Source of the DNA: Pseudoalteromonas luteoviolacea
Lineage (GTDB): Bacteria; Pseudomonadota; Gammaproteobacteria; Enterobacterales; Alteromonadaceae
Direction: 5' to 3'
DNA: 64,000 nucleotides
Assembly: GCF_021654285.1 (NCBI RefSeq)
Contig: NZ_JAKFZS010000023.1
Span: forward strand, 1 to 64,000
Below are positions 1 to 7,660 of the stretch, piece by piece. The first letter of the stretch is position 1. Each line of letters begins with the position of its first letter. The translations under genes and the position numbers were made by a program. Below the pieces are notes generated by a model. The model saw only the letters and a program-made list of their open reading frames with translations. It ran no database searches and had not been told where the DNA came from.

Positions 1-271
1 CGTGCTAAATCGTCTCGAATATTGCAGAGGTCATGCACATTGATAAAGAGACGAATTAGCGCAAGGTGAAGGGAGCAACCTTCACAGTTTTTACCTTTTA
101 CTCCTTTTAAATATATACAGTCCCTCATCATCGGTCAAAAAGGCTCATTTCACCTTGCGCGAAAAGAATGCCAGCGCTTTGCGCTGTGTCATTAACCTTT
201 TGCACGATATTCACCTTGCGCAAAAGAAGCGTACTCACTGTGTTCGCTGTCGCTAATCTTTTGCACGATGC
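1..271. repeat. imperfect direct and inverted repeats, no gene
   Basis: Two tandem imperfect copies of a ~61-bp unit lie at 149-209 and 210-271. Both open with TTCACCTTGCGC and close with CTTTTGCACGAT. A third partial copy (TCACCTT) starts at 272 and forms the last codons and stop of the minus-strand gene. The same 12-mer appears inverted at 59-70 (GCGCAAGGTGAA). A weaker inverted pair, TCGTCTC/GAGACGA, sits near 10-16 and 48-54. Each unit is itself roughly dyad symmetric. I see no ORF here. It could be a small dispersed intergenic repeat or the 3' end of the carotenoid oxygenase transcript. Confidence 0.5.
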
Positions 272-1801
272 TCACCTTGTTAAGAAGTTGCCATGAAACC
301 CTAAAGGAATAGCATAGGGTAACCAAGCCCTGCAAATTGGCCCTGCTGATATGTTTTGTGCGTTGAATATATTTAGGCAAGTACGCTTTGTTGGGATGTG
401 CAGCGCAGTACCAATTAAATAATCACCCTTGGTATTTTCTTGAGTATTCACTAATACGTGTTCTTCCACTAGATAGTCCTTACCATAAGTAAACGTATCT
501 AGGCTATCATTGTCTAAGTTAATTCGTCTAACGCTGTCACTCCAAACATCACTTTCGATGGATGATAAAGTAAATAAATCACGGTTCCTTTTTCCGGTTA
601 ATGCACTATAGATACGAGGAAATTCACTGATCCCATCAATAGTATAAGAACTCACTTTTCCATTTCGCAATAAGCTAAATACAACAGACTTAGCCGGTGA
701 TATTGGGATATCACGTTCTCCTTGCATCATAGAGGTCATCTGATTAAATACATCCCCATTAGGGTATAAGCTCGCATCAAAATAGATGTTGCCATTTTTA
801 TCTTCCCATGCATTGCCAAAATGAAAAACAAATCCAGGGTCCAAGCTATATGTTTTCACGACCTTCAAAGTACTTTTACTGATAATGAGTACTTCCATTG
901 CCTGCTCTGGCGCAAATTGAATTGATGAAAACTGTCCTTCTATCGCTCTATCTCTTTTTAAAGAAGGTAATAAAAGGAGAATGTGCTTTTCGGTGATTAG
1001 GAAGTCATGCACCATTCCTCCAGTAAACCGGCTGTTTACCATACCTACATTTTGTAATTTACCTTGGCTATTTAACTGGTATAAAACTATGTGGCCATTG
1101 AGTGCGTAGCCAAAATTCCATATCGTGCCATCCGCCTCTACTTTTGGGTGTGCAGAGAAGGGTAAGCCTTTTAAGCTATTTTGATGTTGTGTTCCTTCAC
1201 CGAGGTTAATAAGTCCTTTAGTTTCGAGTGTGCTCCCATCAATTGCCGTTGCTGAACCTGCTTCCCATAGCGCCCATAATTCCCCGTTAACTGGCAGCAC
1301 ATTTGTATTGGCTGTATTAATTGAGTCAGGGTTGTTGATTGCAAGGCTGTTAGGCAGTTTACTATCTGGTCCAGAAAACAAAAATTTACCGGCTTTCTCT
1401 TCAGCTATAAATTTACTTGTTTGTGTAAACTTGCCTTGGTGATGTACTTTTCCTTTTGCAAATTGGAACTGATGGATCATGCCATCACCTTCAAATAAGT
1501 GGGTATACCTCTGCTCAGCTCTTTGGTGCCGAGCTGGACCGTTGCGATAAAAACAACCTTTCAGATCTTTTGGTAACTGACCTTCTATTTTCAGTTGATT
1601 AGGTGAAAAGTCAGAGTCAGTGCCAAGTACACCTACCAAGTCTGGGTATTTCTCTAATGCAGCTAGAAAGCGTTGTTTGTTTATCTTTAGCGGATCTACA
1701 TGAGATACACTGCCTTGCATAGCAGCTAGGCAAGGTGTTGAGATAGCCGCATGTGCAATGGGCGCTGCAAGTATGCCTTTAAGTAATTGCCGACGGTCCA
1801 T
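272..1801 (-). CDS. carotenoid oxygenase family protein, Tat-exported
   Basis: A 509-aa member of the RPE65/carotenoid cleavage oxygenase family, which are non-haem Fe(II) dioxygenases that split polyene double bonds. The four iron-binding histidines can be placed: H218 in AHPK, H265 in VHDF, H327 in FHFGN and H503 in GFHGNF at the C-terminus. The N-terminus MDRRQLLKG followed by a hydrophobic stretch ending near AHA is a twin-arginine signal, so the protein probably folds with its metal before export to the periplasm. The length fits a full family member. The next gene in the operon, a DUF2141 protein, lies 11 bp upstream. The substrate (carotenoid, apocarotenoid or lignin-like stilbene) cannot be told from sequence. 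Confidence 0.9.
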   Translation of the reverse strand: MDRRQLLKGILAAPIAHAAISTPCLAAMQGSVSHVDPLKINKQRFLAALEKYPDLVGVLGTDSDFSPNQLKIEGQLPKDLKGCFYRNGPARHQRAEQRYTHLFEGDGMIHQFQFAKGKVHHQGKFTQTSKFIAEEKAGKFLFSGPDSKLPNSLAINNPDSINTANTNVLPVNGELWALWEAGSATAIDGSTLETKGLINLGEGTQHQNSLKGLPFSAHPKVEADGTIWNFGYALNGHIVLYQLNSQGKLQNVGMVNSRFTGGMVHDFLITEKHILLLLPSLKRDRAIEGQFSSIQFAPEQAMEVLIISKSTLKVVKTYSLDPGFVFHFGNAWEDKNGNIYFDASLYPNGDVFNQMTSMMQGERDIPISPAKSVVFSLLRNGKVSSYTIDGISEFPRIYSALTGKRNRDLFTLSSIESDVWSDSVRRINLDNDSLDTFTYGKDYLVEEHVLVNTQENTKGDYLIGTALHIPTKRTCLNIFNAQNISAGPICRAWLPYAIPLGFHGNFLTR

Positions 1802-1812
1802 AATGTGATCCC

Positions 1813-2223
1813 TTAATAGCTGATATTGGTGATTTCTAGGTTATTGCCATTTTTGATGGTAATCGCCATGTCTTGATACTTTGGTGGTCCAAATTGCATG
1901 GTTGCGTTATTTGAAAAGCCAACTCCTTCAGTTGGGATACCGAAGAAATTCGTATCTAATTTTGCATTGCTATTAACATCATGAAAGAAGCGAATAACGT
2001 ACTCCCCACTTTCTATATCTGAGAAATTAGCCTTTATTGTGCCGGCTTTAGCTGAGATGATATTCTGAAGGTGGCTTTTACCTGCGTTATAGTTCTGTTC
2101 ACCTTTAAACAACTCGATATACACTTTTCCCTGTTCATTACTGACATTATTGATTTGTAATTCAAGGTGATTGGCCATGACTGGTGTGCACAATAGGGCC
2201 AGGGTTGAGATTAATACCTTCAT
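1813..2223 (-). CDS. DUF2141 family secreted protein
   Basis: A 136-aa protein with a Sec signal peptide (about residues 1-17, ending VMA). It carries the DUF2141 signature: FHDVNSNAKLDTNFFGIP followed by EGVGFSNNA and FGPPKY. The family is a small periplasmic beta-sandwich of unknown function. It is the first gene of a two-gene unit with the carotenoid oxygenase (11 bp gap), so a role beside that enzyme, perhaps in handling lipophilic substrate, is plausible but only inferred. It is divergent from the LytTR regulator at 2383. Confidence 0.85.
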   Translation of the reverse strand: MKVLISTLALLCTPVMANHLELQINNVSNEQGKVYIELFKGEQNYNAGKSHLQNIISAKAGTIKANFSDIESGEYVIRFFHDVNSNAKLDTNFFGIPTEGVGFSNNATMQFGPPKYQDMAITIKNGNNLEITNISY

Positions 2224-2295
2224 ATGTTCTTCCTTATCTATCTGTTTTATTTGTGCTTATTTGCGCTGGTTGATAAAAACGATAGAATGGATTTT

Positions 2296-2323
2296 ATCCA
2301 TGAACAATATGAGTTTCGTGGAT
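2296..2323. promoter_or_regulatory. inverted repeat in divergent LytTR/DUF2141 promoter region
   Basis: ATCCATGAA at 2296-2304 and TTCGTGGAT at 2315-2323 form 9-bp arms with one mismatch and a 10-bp spacer. It lies between two divergent genes, one of which encodes a LytTR-type DNA-binding protein. LytTR proteins bind paired half-sites about one helical turn apart. Assignment as the operator is inference. Confidence 0.35.
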
Positions 2324-2382
2324 GAGGCAGCTACTTCGTAGATTAGACTTATTCAGTAGATACTTTTTTGGCGAATCGTGAA

Positions 2383-3225
2383 ATGAAAAAAAATAACTAT
2401 AAAAATCATGATGAAAGCTTAAGGTGGACAATTCGTAATATTGCTTCTGATAGCACTATTGTTTTGTTATTTGCATGCTTTTTGGCTTTTTTAAAACCCT
2501 TTGGTATGGATAACATTAGTTTTGTGTATGCACTGGGCTTTTGGATAAGCATTTGTATGTGTGGTTACCTGGTTTATGCACCTGCATTGACTTTAGGTAG
2601 AGCGGCGCTGTCCAGCATTGCGCCTAATTTGAAGGCGAAGAATGTTCTCTCTTTGGTGGTCTCTATTTTATGTGCCAGTTTAATCATGGGGCTTATCACA
2701 CCATTTATCATTAACCTGTTTTTTTCATTGTCATCAGATTATTGGGATAAAGTTCCTTTTTCTATTATGACTTGCTTGTTTATAGGTGGGGTGATCACTT
2801 TAATTAGCGTGACAAAGACTTATGTGCTGCAGCAAAACGCCGTGATCACCTATCAGCAACAGCGTTTAGAGTTAGAGCAACCAGAGGCGACGATATTGCA
2901 GCAGAAAATGTTGATGGACTTTATGAGTAAATTGCCTATTGAAAAACGCGGGGAACTAATCTGCTTGCAAATGGATGATCATTATCTGCAAGTACACACA
3001 GACAAAGGAAGTCATATGCTTTTAATGCGGTTTAAAGATGCACTAAAGCAATTGGATGGTTATCCAGGTTTTCAAACTCACCGCTCTTGGTGGGTATTCA
3101 CCAACGCAGTGGTTGCAACAAAGCGCGAAGGACGCCGGCTTATTTTACTAATGAGTAATGGCCTAGAAGTCCCCGTCTCACAAACATTTCTGAGTCAAAC
3201 AAAAGATAAACTCAATATATCGTAA
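2383..3225 (+). CDS. LytTR-domain membrane-bound transcriptional regulator
   Basis: About 280 aa. The first ~165 residues hold four hydrophobic segments (starting near STIVLLFACFLAFLKP and AGFWISICMCG-like stretches), followed by a short linker and a C-terminal LytTR DNA-binding domain (about residues 185-275, with ICLQMDDHYLQVHT, THRSWWVF and the final VPVSQTF typical of the fold). No receiver domain is present, so this is a one-component membrane regulator rather than an AgrA/LytR-type response regulator. I chose ATG 2383; a TTG at 2368 would add five residues. Neither has a clear ribosome binding site. It is divergent from the DUF2141/carotenoid oxygenase operon, its likely target. Confidence 0.85.
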   Translation: MKKNNYKNHDESLRWTIRNIASDSTIVLLFACFLAFLKPFGMDNISFVYALGFWISICMCGYLVYAPALTLGRAALSSIAPNLKAKNVLSLVVSILCASLIMGLITPFIINLFFSLSSDYWDKVPFSIMTCLFIGGVITLISVTKTYVLQQNAVITYQQQRLELEQPEATILQQKMLMDFMSKLPIEKRGELICLQMDDHYLQVHTDKGSHMLLMRFKDALKQLDGYPGFQTHRSWWVFTNAVVATKREGRRLILLMSNGLEVPVSQTFLSQTKDKLNIS

Positions 3226-3257
3226 CAGACTGTTCTGGCGATTAAACTCATTGTTAG

Positions 3258-3287
3258 AACAAGGTGCGACTTGTGTCGCACCTTGTT
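3258..3287. promoter_or_regulatory. BlaI-type operator dyad 1
   Basis: A perfect inverted repeat with 13-bp arms (AACAAGGTGCGAC and its complement) around a 4-bp centre. Its core GTGCGAC-N4-GTCGCAC resembles the second dyad 35 bp downstream. No T-run follows it, so it is unlikely to be only a terminator for the LytTR gene. BlaI/MecI/CopY repressors bind such short dyads in front of their own genes. Confidence 0.55.
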
Positions 3288-3298
3288 GCATGTTAAAG

Positions 3299-3316
3299 TG
3301 CGACATATGTCACAGG
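3299..3316. promoter_or_regulatory. BlaI-type operator dyad 2, adjacent to ribosome binding site
   Basis: GTGCGAC-ATAT-GTCACAG, with central palindrome GACATATGTC, matches the core of the dyad at 3258-3287. It runs directly into the strong ribosome binding site AGGAGGGG (3314-3321) of the BlaI gene, so a bound repressor would sit on the 5' end of the transcript. Confidence 0.5.
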
Positions 3317-3324
3317 AGGGGTGT

Positions 3325-3702
3325 ATGTTGAAACCAAACAACACAGAGTTAGTTATATTAAAATTGCTTTGGCAAAAAGAGCCCAGGTCAGCAAGAGAGA
3401 TCCATGATGCTATTGAAGCTGAATTTGCATGGAGTTACTCATCTACTCGAAAGACGCTTGAGCGCATGGCTGACAAAGGTTTGCTGAGTGTGGGCGAGCA
3501 AGGCAATAAAAAAATATTCACCGCTGAAGTAGATAAAATGCCAACGCTGGCGGCGTGTGCGCAAGAGTTTGCGCAGTCAGTTTTTGAATTGGATGGGCCG
3601 TTGCCAGTCGCAATGTTTGCAGACAGCCGTTTAATTCAAGAAGATGAGCTGGATGAACTCGAATCATTACTTGAAGAGCTGAACAAGCAAGATAAGAAAT
3701 AG
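3325..3702 (+). CDS. BlaI/MecI/CopY family transcriptional repressor
   Basis: A 125-aa winged-helix repressor. LVILKLLWQKEPRSAREI and the SSTRKTLERMADKGLL recognition region are typical of the family, and the acidic C-terminal tail would dimerise. I chose ATG 3325, six to ten bases after AGGAGGGG; an upstream in-frame ATG at 3271 lies inside an operator dyad and lacks a ribosome binding site. In known systems (BlaI-BlaR1, MecI-MecR1) a membrane M56 peptidase inactivates the repressor when cell-wall stress is sensed. Here the next gene, 10 bp on, encodes just such an M56 protein. Autoregulation through the two dyads is likely. No beta-lactamase gene follows. Confidence 0.92.
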   Translation: MLKPNNTELVILKLLWQKEPRSAREIHDAIEAEFAWSYSSTRKTLERMADKGLLSVGEQGNKKIFTAEVDKMPTLAACAQEFAQSVFELDGPLPVAMFADSRLIQEDELDELESLLEELNKQDKK

Positions 3703-3712
3703 GTACACGAAC

Positions 3713-5056
3713 ATGGATTGGTCACTAATCAGCCCGCTCATGATGTTAGCTTTGTGGCTATTGACGAGTTGTTTATTGCTTAAAATTGGTAAGTATATAG
3801 CCGTAAAATACCCAGCTACACCGACAATATGGTGGGTGATATTGGGATTATCTGTATTGCCTATTTTACCGGTGAGCACAAGCTCTGAGATCGGAAAAGT
3901 ACCAAAAGTGCTGCTTGAGTTTGGTGGATATATTGAGCAAAAGCAGCATCAGGTTGGCCAGCTGTCTGTGCAAGATATACCGCTTTCCTTTGATGTGCTG
4001 CTTTACATTATTTTTGCTGTCTATTTAGCTGTTGCTATGCGAAAGCTAAGCAGGCTTCGTAGGAGTTGGTTGAGTATTCGGCGCTTATTGACTACGTCAG
4101 AGCCATTTGCACATTCAATGTCAAAGGCGCCTTGTGTACAAATACCCATAACCTGTTCTCCTTTTGTATTTGGGCTGTTCAATAGCAAAATTGTGCTACC
4201 GAGTTATTTTTCGCAGCTGAGTGCTGAGCAACAGAACACCTTATTGTGCCATGAAGTGACGCACATACATCATAAAGATCATATTGTATTATTAATGTGG
4301 AGCATATTGGGATGTGTTTTTTGGTTTAACCCGTTTATCAAACAGATGGAAAAAGGTTTCATTCATGCGATGGAGTTACGTTGTGATTTGAAAACGCTCA
4401 GGGGTTACGACATTAATAAAAAGCACTATGCGACAACCTTGATGACGGTATTAAAGCGTTCGGTTGCGGTTAATTCGGTACCCAGCACGGCAAACTTTTC
4501 CTCAGATGCGTTGAGCTTAGAGGATTATAAATTGAGGCTGCAACAGATCATTCAGCCACAAGCCAATAAGCCTGCATACCTCGTTGTCCTTTTACTTTCT
4601 ATCTCCATTGTATTGGGCTTTGCGAATATAAAAGCGGCGCCAGCATTATACTCAGCAACTGAGCAGTGGCAGAACCCACTTACTGATTTTCGGATCAGTT
4701 CATATTATGGGCATATATCTGAATTTAGACATTCCAAGCCCCACGGTGGTATTGATTTAGTTGCGCCTGTAGGTACCCCAGTCAAAGCGGTATCTAGTGG
4801 TATTGTTGTTATTGCAGATGCGACTACGCTATCTGCTAATCTAGGCAATGTCGTCCTTGTGCAGCATAAAAATGGTTACCAAAGCCTATACGCACACTTA
4901 GATAAGATCACTGTTGAACAAGGCATGCAGATCAAAGCCGGAAGTAAGCTAGGTACTTTAGGCGCTACGGGGCGTGTGACCGGAGCGCATTTACACTTCG
5001 AACTGCTACATCAGGAGCAGCGGATAAACCCGTTGGCTATTCTAGAGCTAAAATAA
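3713..5056 (+). CDS. M56 (BlaR1-like) membrane peptidase fused to an M23 endopeptidase domain
   Basis: 447 aa in two parts. Residues 1 to ~300 are a BlaR1/MecR1-like M56 metallopeptidase with about five hydrophobic segments and the zinc motif H180-E-V-T-H184. After the last membrane segment (about 285-302) comes a peptidoglycan endopeptidase domain of family M23, with zinc ligands H344 and D348 (HGGID) and H426-L-H428. Classical BlaR1 proteins instead carry a penicillin-binding sensor domain at this place, so the periplasmic part here may cut or bind peptidoglycan. BlaI sits 10 bp upstream and an M23 lipoprotein 2 bp downstream. Whether the M23 part is active or a wall sensor is unknown, although all its metal ligands are present. 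Confidence 0.88.
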   Translation: MDWSLISPLMMLALWLLTSCLLLKIGKYIAVKYPATPTIWWVILGLSVLPILPVSTSSEIGKVPKVLLEFGGYIEQKQHQVGQLSVQDIPLSFDVLLYIIFAVYLAVAMRKLSRLRRSWLSIRRLLTTSEPFAHSMSKAPCVQIPITCSPFVFGLFNSKIVLPSYFSQLSAEQQNTLLCHEVTHIHHKDHIVLLMWSILGCVFWFNPFIKQMEKGFIHAMELRCDLKTLRGYDINKKHYATTLMTVLKRSVAVNSVPSTANFSSDALSLEDYKLRLQQIIQPQANKPAYLVVLLLSISIVLGFANIKAAPALYSATEQWQNPLTDFRISSYYGHISEFRHSKPHGGIDLVAPVGTPVKAVSSGIVVIADATTLSANLGNVVLVQHKNGYQSLYAHLDKITVEQGMQIKAGSKLGTLGATGRVTGAHLHFELLHQEQRINPLAILELK

Positions 5057-5058
5057 CC

Positions 5059-6378
5059 ATGATAAAAAATAGTATATTGATTACTGCAGCCTTAGTTGTA
5101 GGGGGTGCTTGCACCTCAGAGAATGTAGATAAAGTCGAATATAAACAAACACCAGGTGACCACACGCCTATCGAGGAGACTACCAGTAAAATAACAGAAG
5201 CGTCTATCAAGACCGAAGGAGCGCCATCTCAGATAGTAAGGGTAGATGCTGGAGAAAATCTATTGGGTGTCCTAAAGCGCTTTAATGTAACGACATCACA
5301 AGTCATTTCGTTGATTAGTGCAGTTAAACCATGGCTGGACCTTAATAAGTTAGCTACGGGCCAGGTGATTCAAGTGACGCTAAATGAAAATGATGACTTT
5401 AAAGCCATTTCTATCGGTGTGAAGTTTGCCACAATTATTACGGCTACATTAGCGGAGCAGGGCTGGCAAGTTACAGAGTCACAGCTTGAGACTGAGTTTG
5501 TCGATAGGCATATTCAAGTAAATATTGGTCGCAGCCTTTACAATAGCGCATTGGATACCGGTATGGATGCTGAGGTAATTCAAAGAGCTATTGCGGTTCT
5601 TTCTTATCAAGTTGATTTCCAAAGATCTTTACAAGAAACGGATGTTTTTGAAGTTATCTATCAATCTACTCAGCTTATCAATCCTCATGTTTTATCAAGT
5701 GAAAGTGATTTAAGTAAGGTTCGGTATATCAAGTTAACGGTTTCAGGTCAGGTACATGCTCTTTATCTCTTTGAAGAGAGCGACGATAAATACGAGCGGT
5801 TCTATTATGCTGACGGGCGACCTGTGCAAAGCTTTTTACTCAAAACCCCGCTGAATGGCGCGCGGTTATCATCTACTTTTGGACATCGTAAACATCCGAT
5901 ACTCGGTTTTACAAGGCTGCATAAAGGACTCGATTTTGCGGCCACTGTGGGCACGTCTGTCTTCGCTGCTGGGGATGGAAAAATACTAAAAGCAAATTGG
6001 GGGGGCAGTTTTGGTAATCGAGTTACCATCAAGCATGCCAATGGATATAAAACGCTATACGCACATTTACGAAGCTTCGCTAAAGGTTTAAAAGCGGGGC
6101 AGTTCGTCAAGCAAGGGCAGGTCATTGGGTATTTGGGTAATACTGGACTATCACAAGCCCCACATCTCCATTATGAAGTACACAAAGATGGACATGCAAT
6201 TAATCCATTGAAACTCAATATGCCTCAACTTGCTGAACAAACACTTTCCGGTATGGAATTAGCAGCCTTTCTAAATACGGTAAGCCGTATTGAGGGTCAA
6301 TTACAGCAGCGTCATAAGCTGCAAAATGAATCATCAGAACTCGTTTTTAATTATATTCTTAAGGAGAACCTTCAATAA
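5059..6378 (+). CDS. M23 family peptidoglycan endopeptidase, probable lipoprotein
   Basis: 439 aa. The N-terminus MIKNSILITAALVVGGAC is a signal peptide with a plausible but not ideal lipobox (GGAC). Residues ~55-115 form a LysM/OapA-like region (VDAGENLLGVLKRFNV), followed by a middle domain as in MepM. The C-terminal M23 domain has zinc ligands H288 and D292 (HKGLD) and H369-L-H371. MepM-type enzymes cleave D-Ala-meso-DAP crosslinks in the periplasm. The gene lies 2 bp after the M56::M23 gene and overlaps the esterase gene by one base, so the four genes should be co-transcribed under the BlaI-type repressor. Confidence 0.88.
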   Translation: MIKNSILITAALVVGGACTSENVDKVEYKQTPGDHTPIEETTSKITEASIKTEGAPSQIVRVDAGENLLGVLKRFNVTTSQVISLISAVKPWLDLNKLATGQVIQVTLNENDDFKAISIGVKFATIITATLAEQGWQVTESQLETEFVDRHIQVNIGRSLYNSALDTGMDAEVIQRAIAVLSYQVDFQRSLQETDVFEVIYQSTQLINPHVLSSESDLSKVRYIKLTVSGQVHALYLFEESDDKYERFYYADGRPVQSFLLKTPLNGARLSSTFGHRKHPILGFTRLHKGLDFAATVGTSVFAAGDGKILKANWGGSFGNRVTIKHANGYKTLYAHLRSFAKGLKAGQFVKQGQVIGYLGNTGLSQAPHLHYEVHKDGHAINPLKLNMPQLAEQTLSGMELAAFLNTVSRIEGQLQQRHKLQNESSELVFNYILKENLQ

Positions 6379-7214
6379 TGTATAAAAGATTTATATTTAT
6401 TTTGATGCCTTTATTGTTTGTTATGCAGGCGTTCGCAAATGAGCCATTTACCATTCAGAATACGCACACAATACAAGTGACATCCAAAATTAATCAACAA
6501 AGCTATGAGCTCTATGTGCGATTACCTAAAGGTTATAACAAATCAAAGCGCCATTATCCGCTTGTCTTAATTAATGATACTAGCTACTCCATTGCAACTG
6601 CCAGTGGCGTTTTGCATTTAATTGAAGGTAGAGATATTGAAGAAGTCGTCGTCGTTGGTGTCTCTTACTCCAAAGGAACCAACCCACTAATTAGCAGGAC
6701 TCGTGACTATACTCCTACTTTCGCGCCTGATGAGGCCATGGGACACTCCAAAGAAGCGCAACAAGTATCGGGGCAAGCAAAAAATTATGTGAAGTTTATC
6801 GAAACACAAGTATTACCATTGGTAATAAGTCAATATCGTATTGATAGCTCGCGCAAAACTTTCGTAGGCCATTCATACGGTGGGTTATTAGGCACTTATA
6901 TTTTGCTACATCAACCGGAGCTATTTAGCTCTTATATCTTGGGCAGCCCGTCATTTTGGTATGACAATAAGGTGATATTTGAGATGGAGAAAAGCTATGC
7001 AAAGCGCAATAGCGCGCTACCTGCGACAGTACGTTATTTTATAGGAGGTAATGAAGGTTGGATGGTGACGGACTTGAAGGAGTTTATTAGTGTACTAGAT
7101 AAACGTCAGTATAAAGATTTTGACTATCAACATACGGTGATCCCAAATATGTCTCATTTTAGTGTATTTGCGCTATTGCTAACGGAGGGGTTAATTAGCT
7201 TATACGGTAAATAG
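6378..7214 (+). CDS. periplasmic alpha/beta-hydrolase esterase
   Basis: 278 aa with a signal peptide (MYKRFIFILMPLLFVMQAFA). It belongs to the putative esterase family that includes BesA/IroE-type siderophore esterases and D-family acyl esterases. The nucleophile is S166 in GHSYGG and the terminal histidine probably lies in NMSHFS near residue 261. The start codon shares one base with the stop of the preceding M23 gene, which implies translational coupling. Context suggests a substrate in the cell envelope rather than a siderophore, because no siderophore genes are near. A strong terminator follows at 7223. Confidence 0.8.
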   Translation: MYKRFIFILMPLLFVMQAFANEPFTIQNTHTIQVTSKINQQSYELYVRLPKGYNKSKRHYPLVLINDTSYSIATASGVLHLIEGRDIEEVVVVGVSYSKGTNPLISRTRDYTPTFAPDEAMGHSKEAQQVSGQAKNYVKFIETQVLPLVISQYRIDSSRKTFVGHSYGGLLGTYILLHQPELFSSYILGSPSFWYDNKVIFEMEKSYAKRNSALPATVRYFIGGNEGWMVTDLKEFISVLDKRQYKDFDYQHTVIPNMSHFSVFALLLTEGLISLYGK

Positions 7215-7222
7215 TCAAAAGA

Positions 7223-7261
7223 GATGCTGATCGCTACCCCTCTGATCAGCATCATCTTTTT
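7223..7261 (+). terminator. intrinsic terminator of the BlaI-M56-M23-esterase operon
   Basis: Perfect 10-bp stem GATGCTGATC (7223-7232) with GATCAGCATC (7244-7253), 11-nt loop, then ATCTTTTT. It starts 8 bp after the esterase stop codon and closes the operon. Confidence 0.85.
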
Positions 7262-7660
7262 CAAATATCAAGCTTTGTAATATCCTGTTTTTTGCATGTA
7301 AATAATTTGTATGCAAAATAATTGTGTGATCATTAGATGATGCTTTGTGAAAAAGTGTCAATAAGAAATTATTTTTAAGTTTTAAAATTTTAATGCGTAT
7401 CATTCACTAAATAAATTCTTAAGTAGATGTTTATTAAGTACAAATTCCAAATTGAGGGACTAGGTTAAACTGAAGATTGTAAATATAACTGTATATTTAT
7501 AAAGAGATTTTCAACTTGTCACATCATTGTTTAGGTTGAATTATTAAGGTTTTCCTTGGTACACTTGATGTGTCAAAACTTTTATAAATATTTACATATT
7601 TAGCATTATTGGTGCCAGTTTTCAGTCCATCTTGTGCGTTAAACTTTAGTTAGGAATAGT
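7262..7660. other. AT-rich intergenic region upstream of CadC-like regulator
   Basis: About 400 bp without a credible gene. It is strongly AT-rich and must hold the promoter of the regulator at 7661. I could not single out a convincing promoter or operator. Confidence 0.5.

Noticed and set aside
3271..3324. Earlier start for the BlaI-type repressor
   Set aside because: It falls inside the operator dyad and lacks a ribosome binding site; AGGAGGGG clearly serves ATG 3325.
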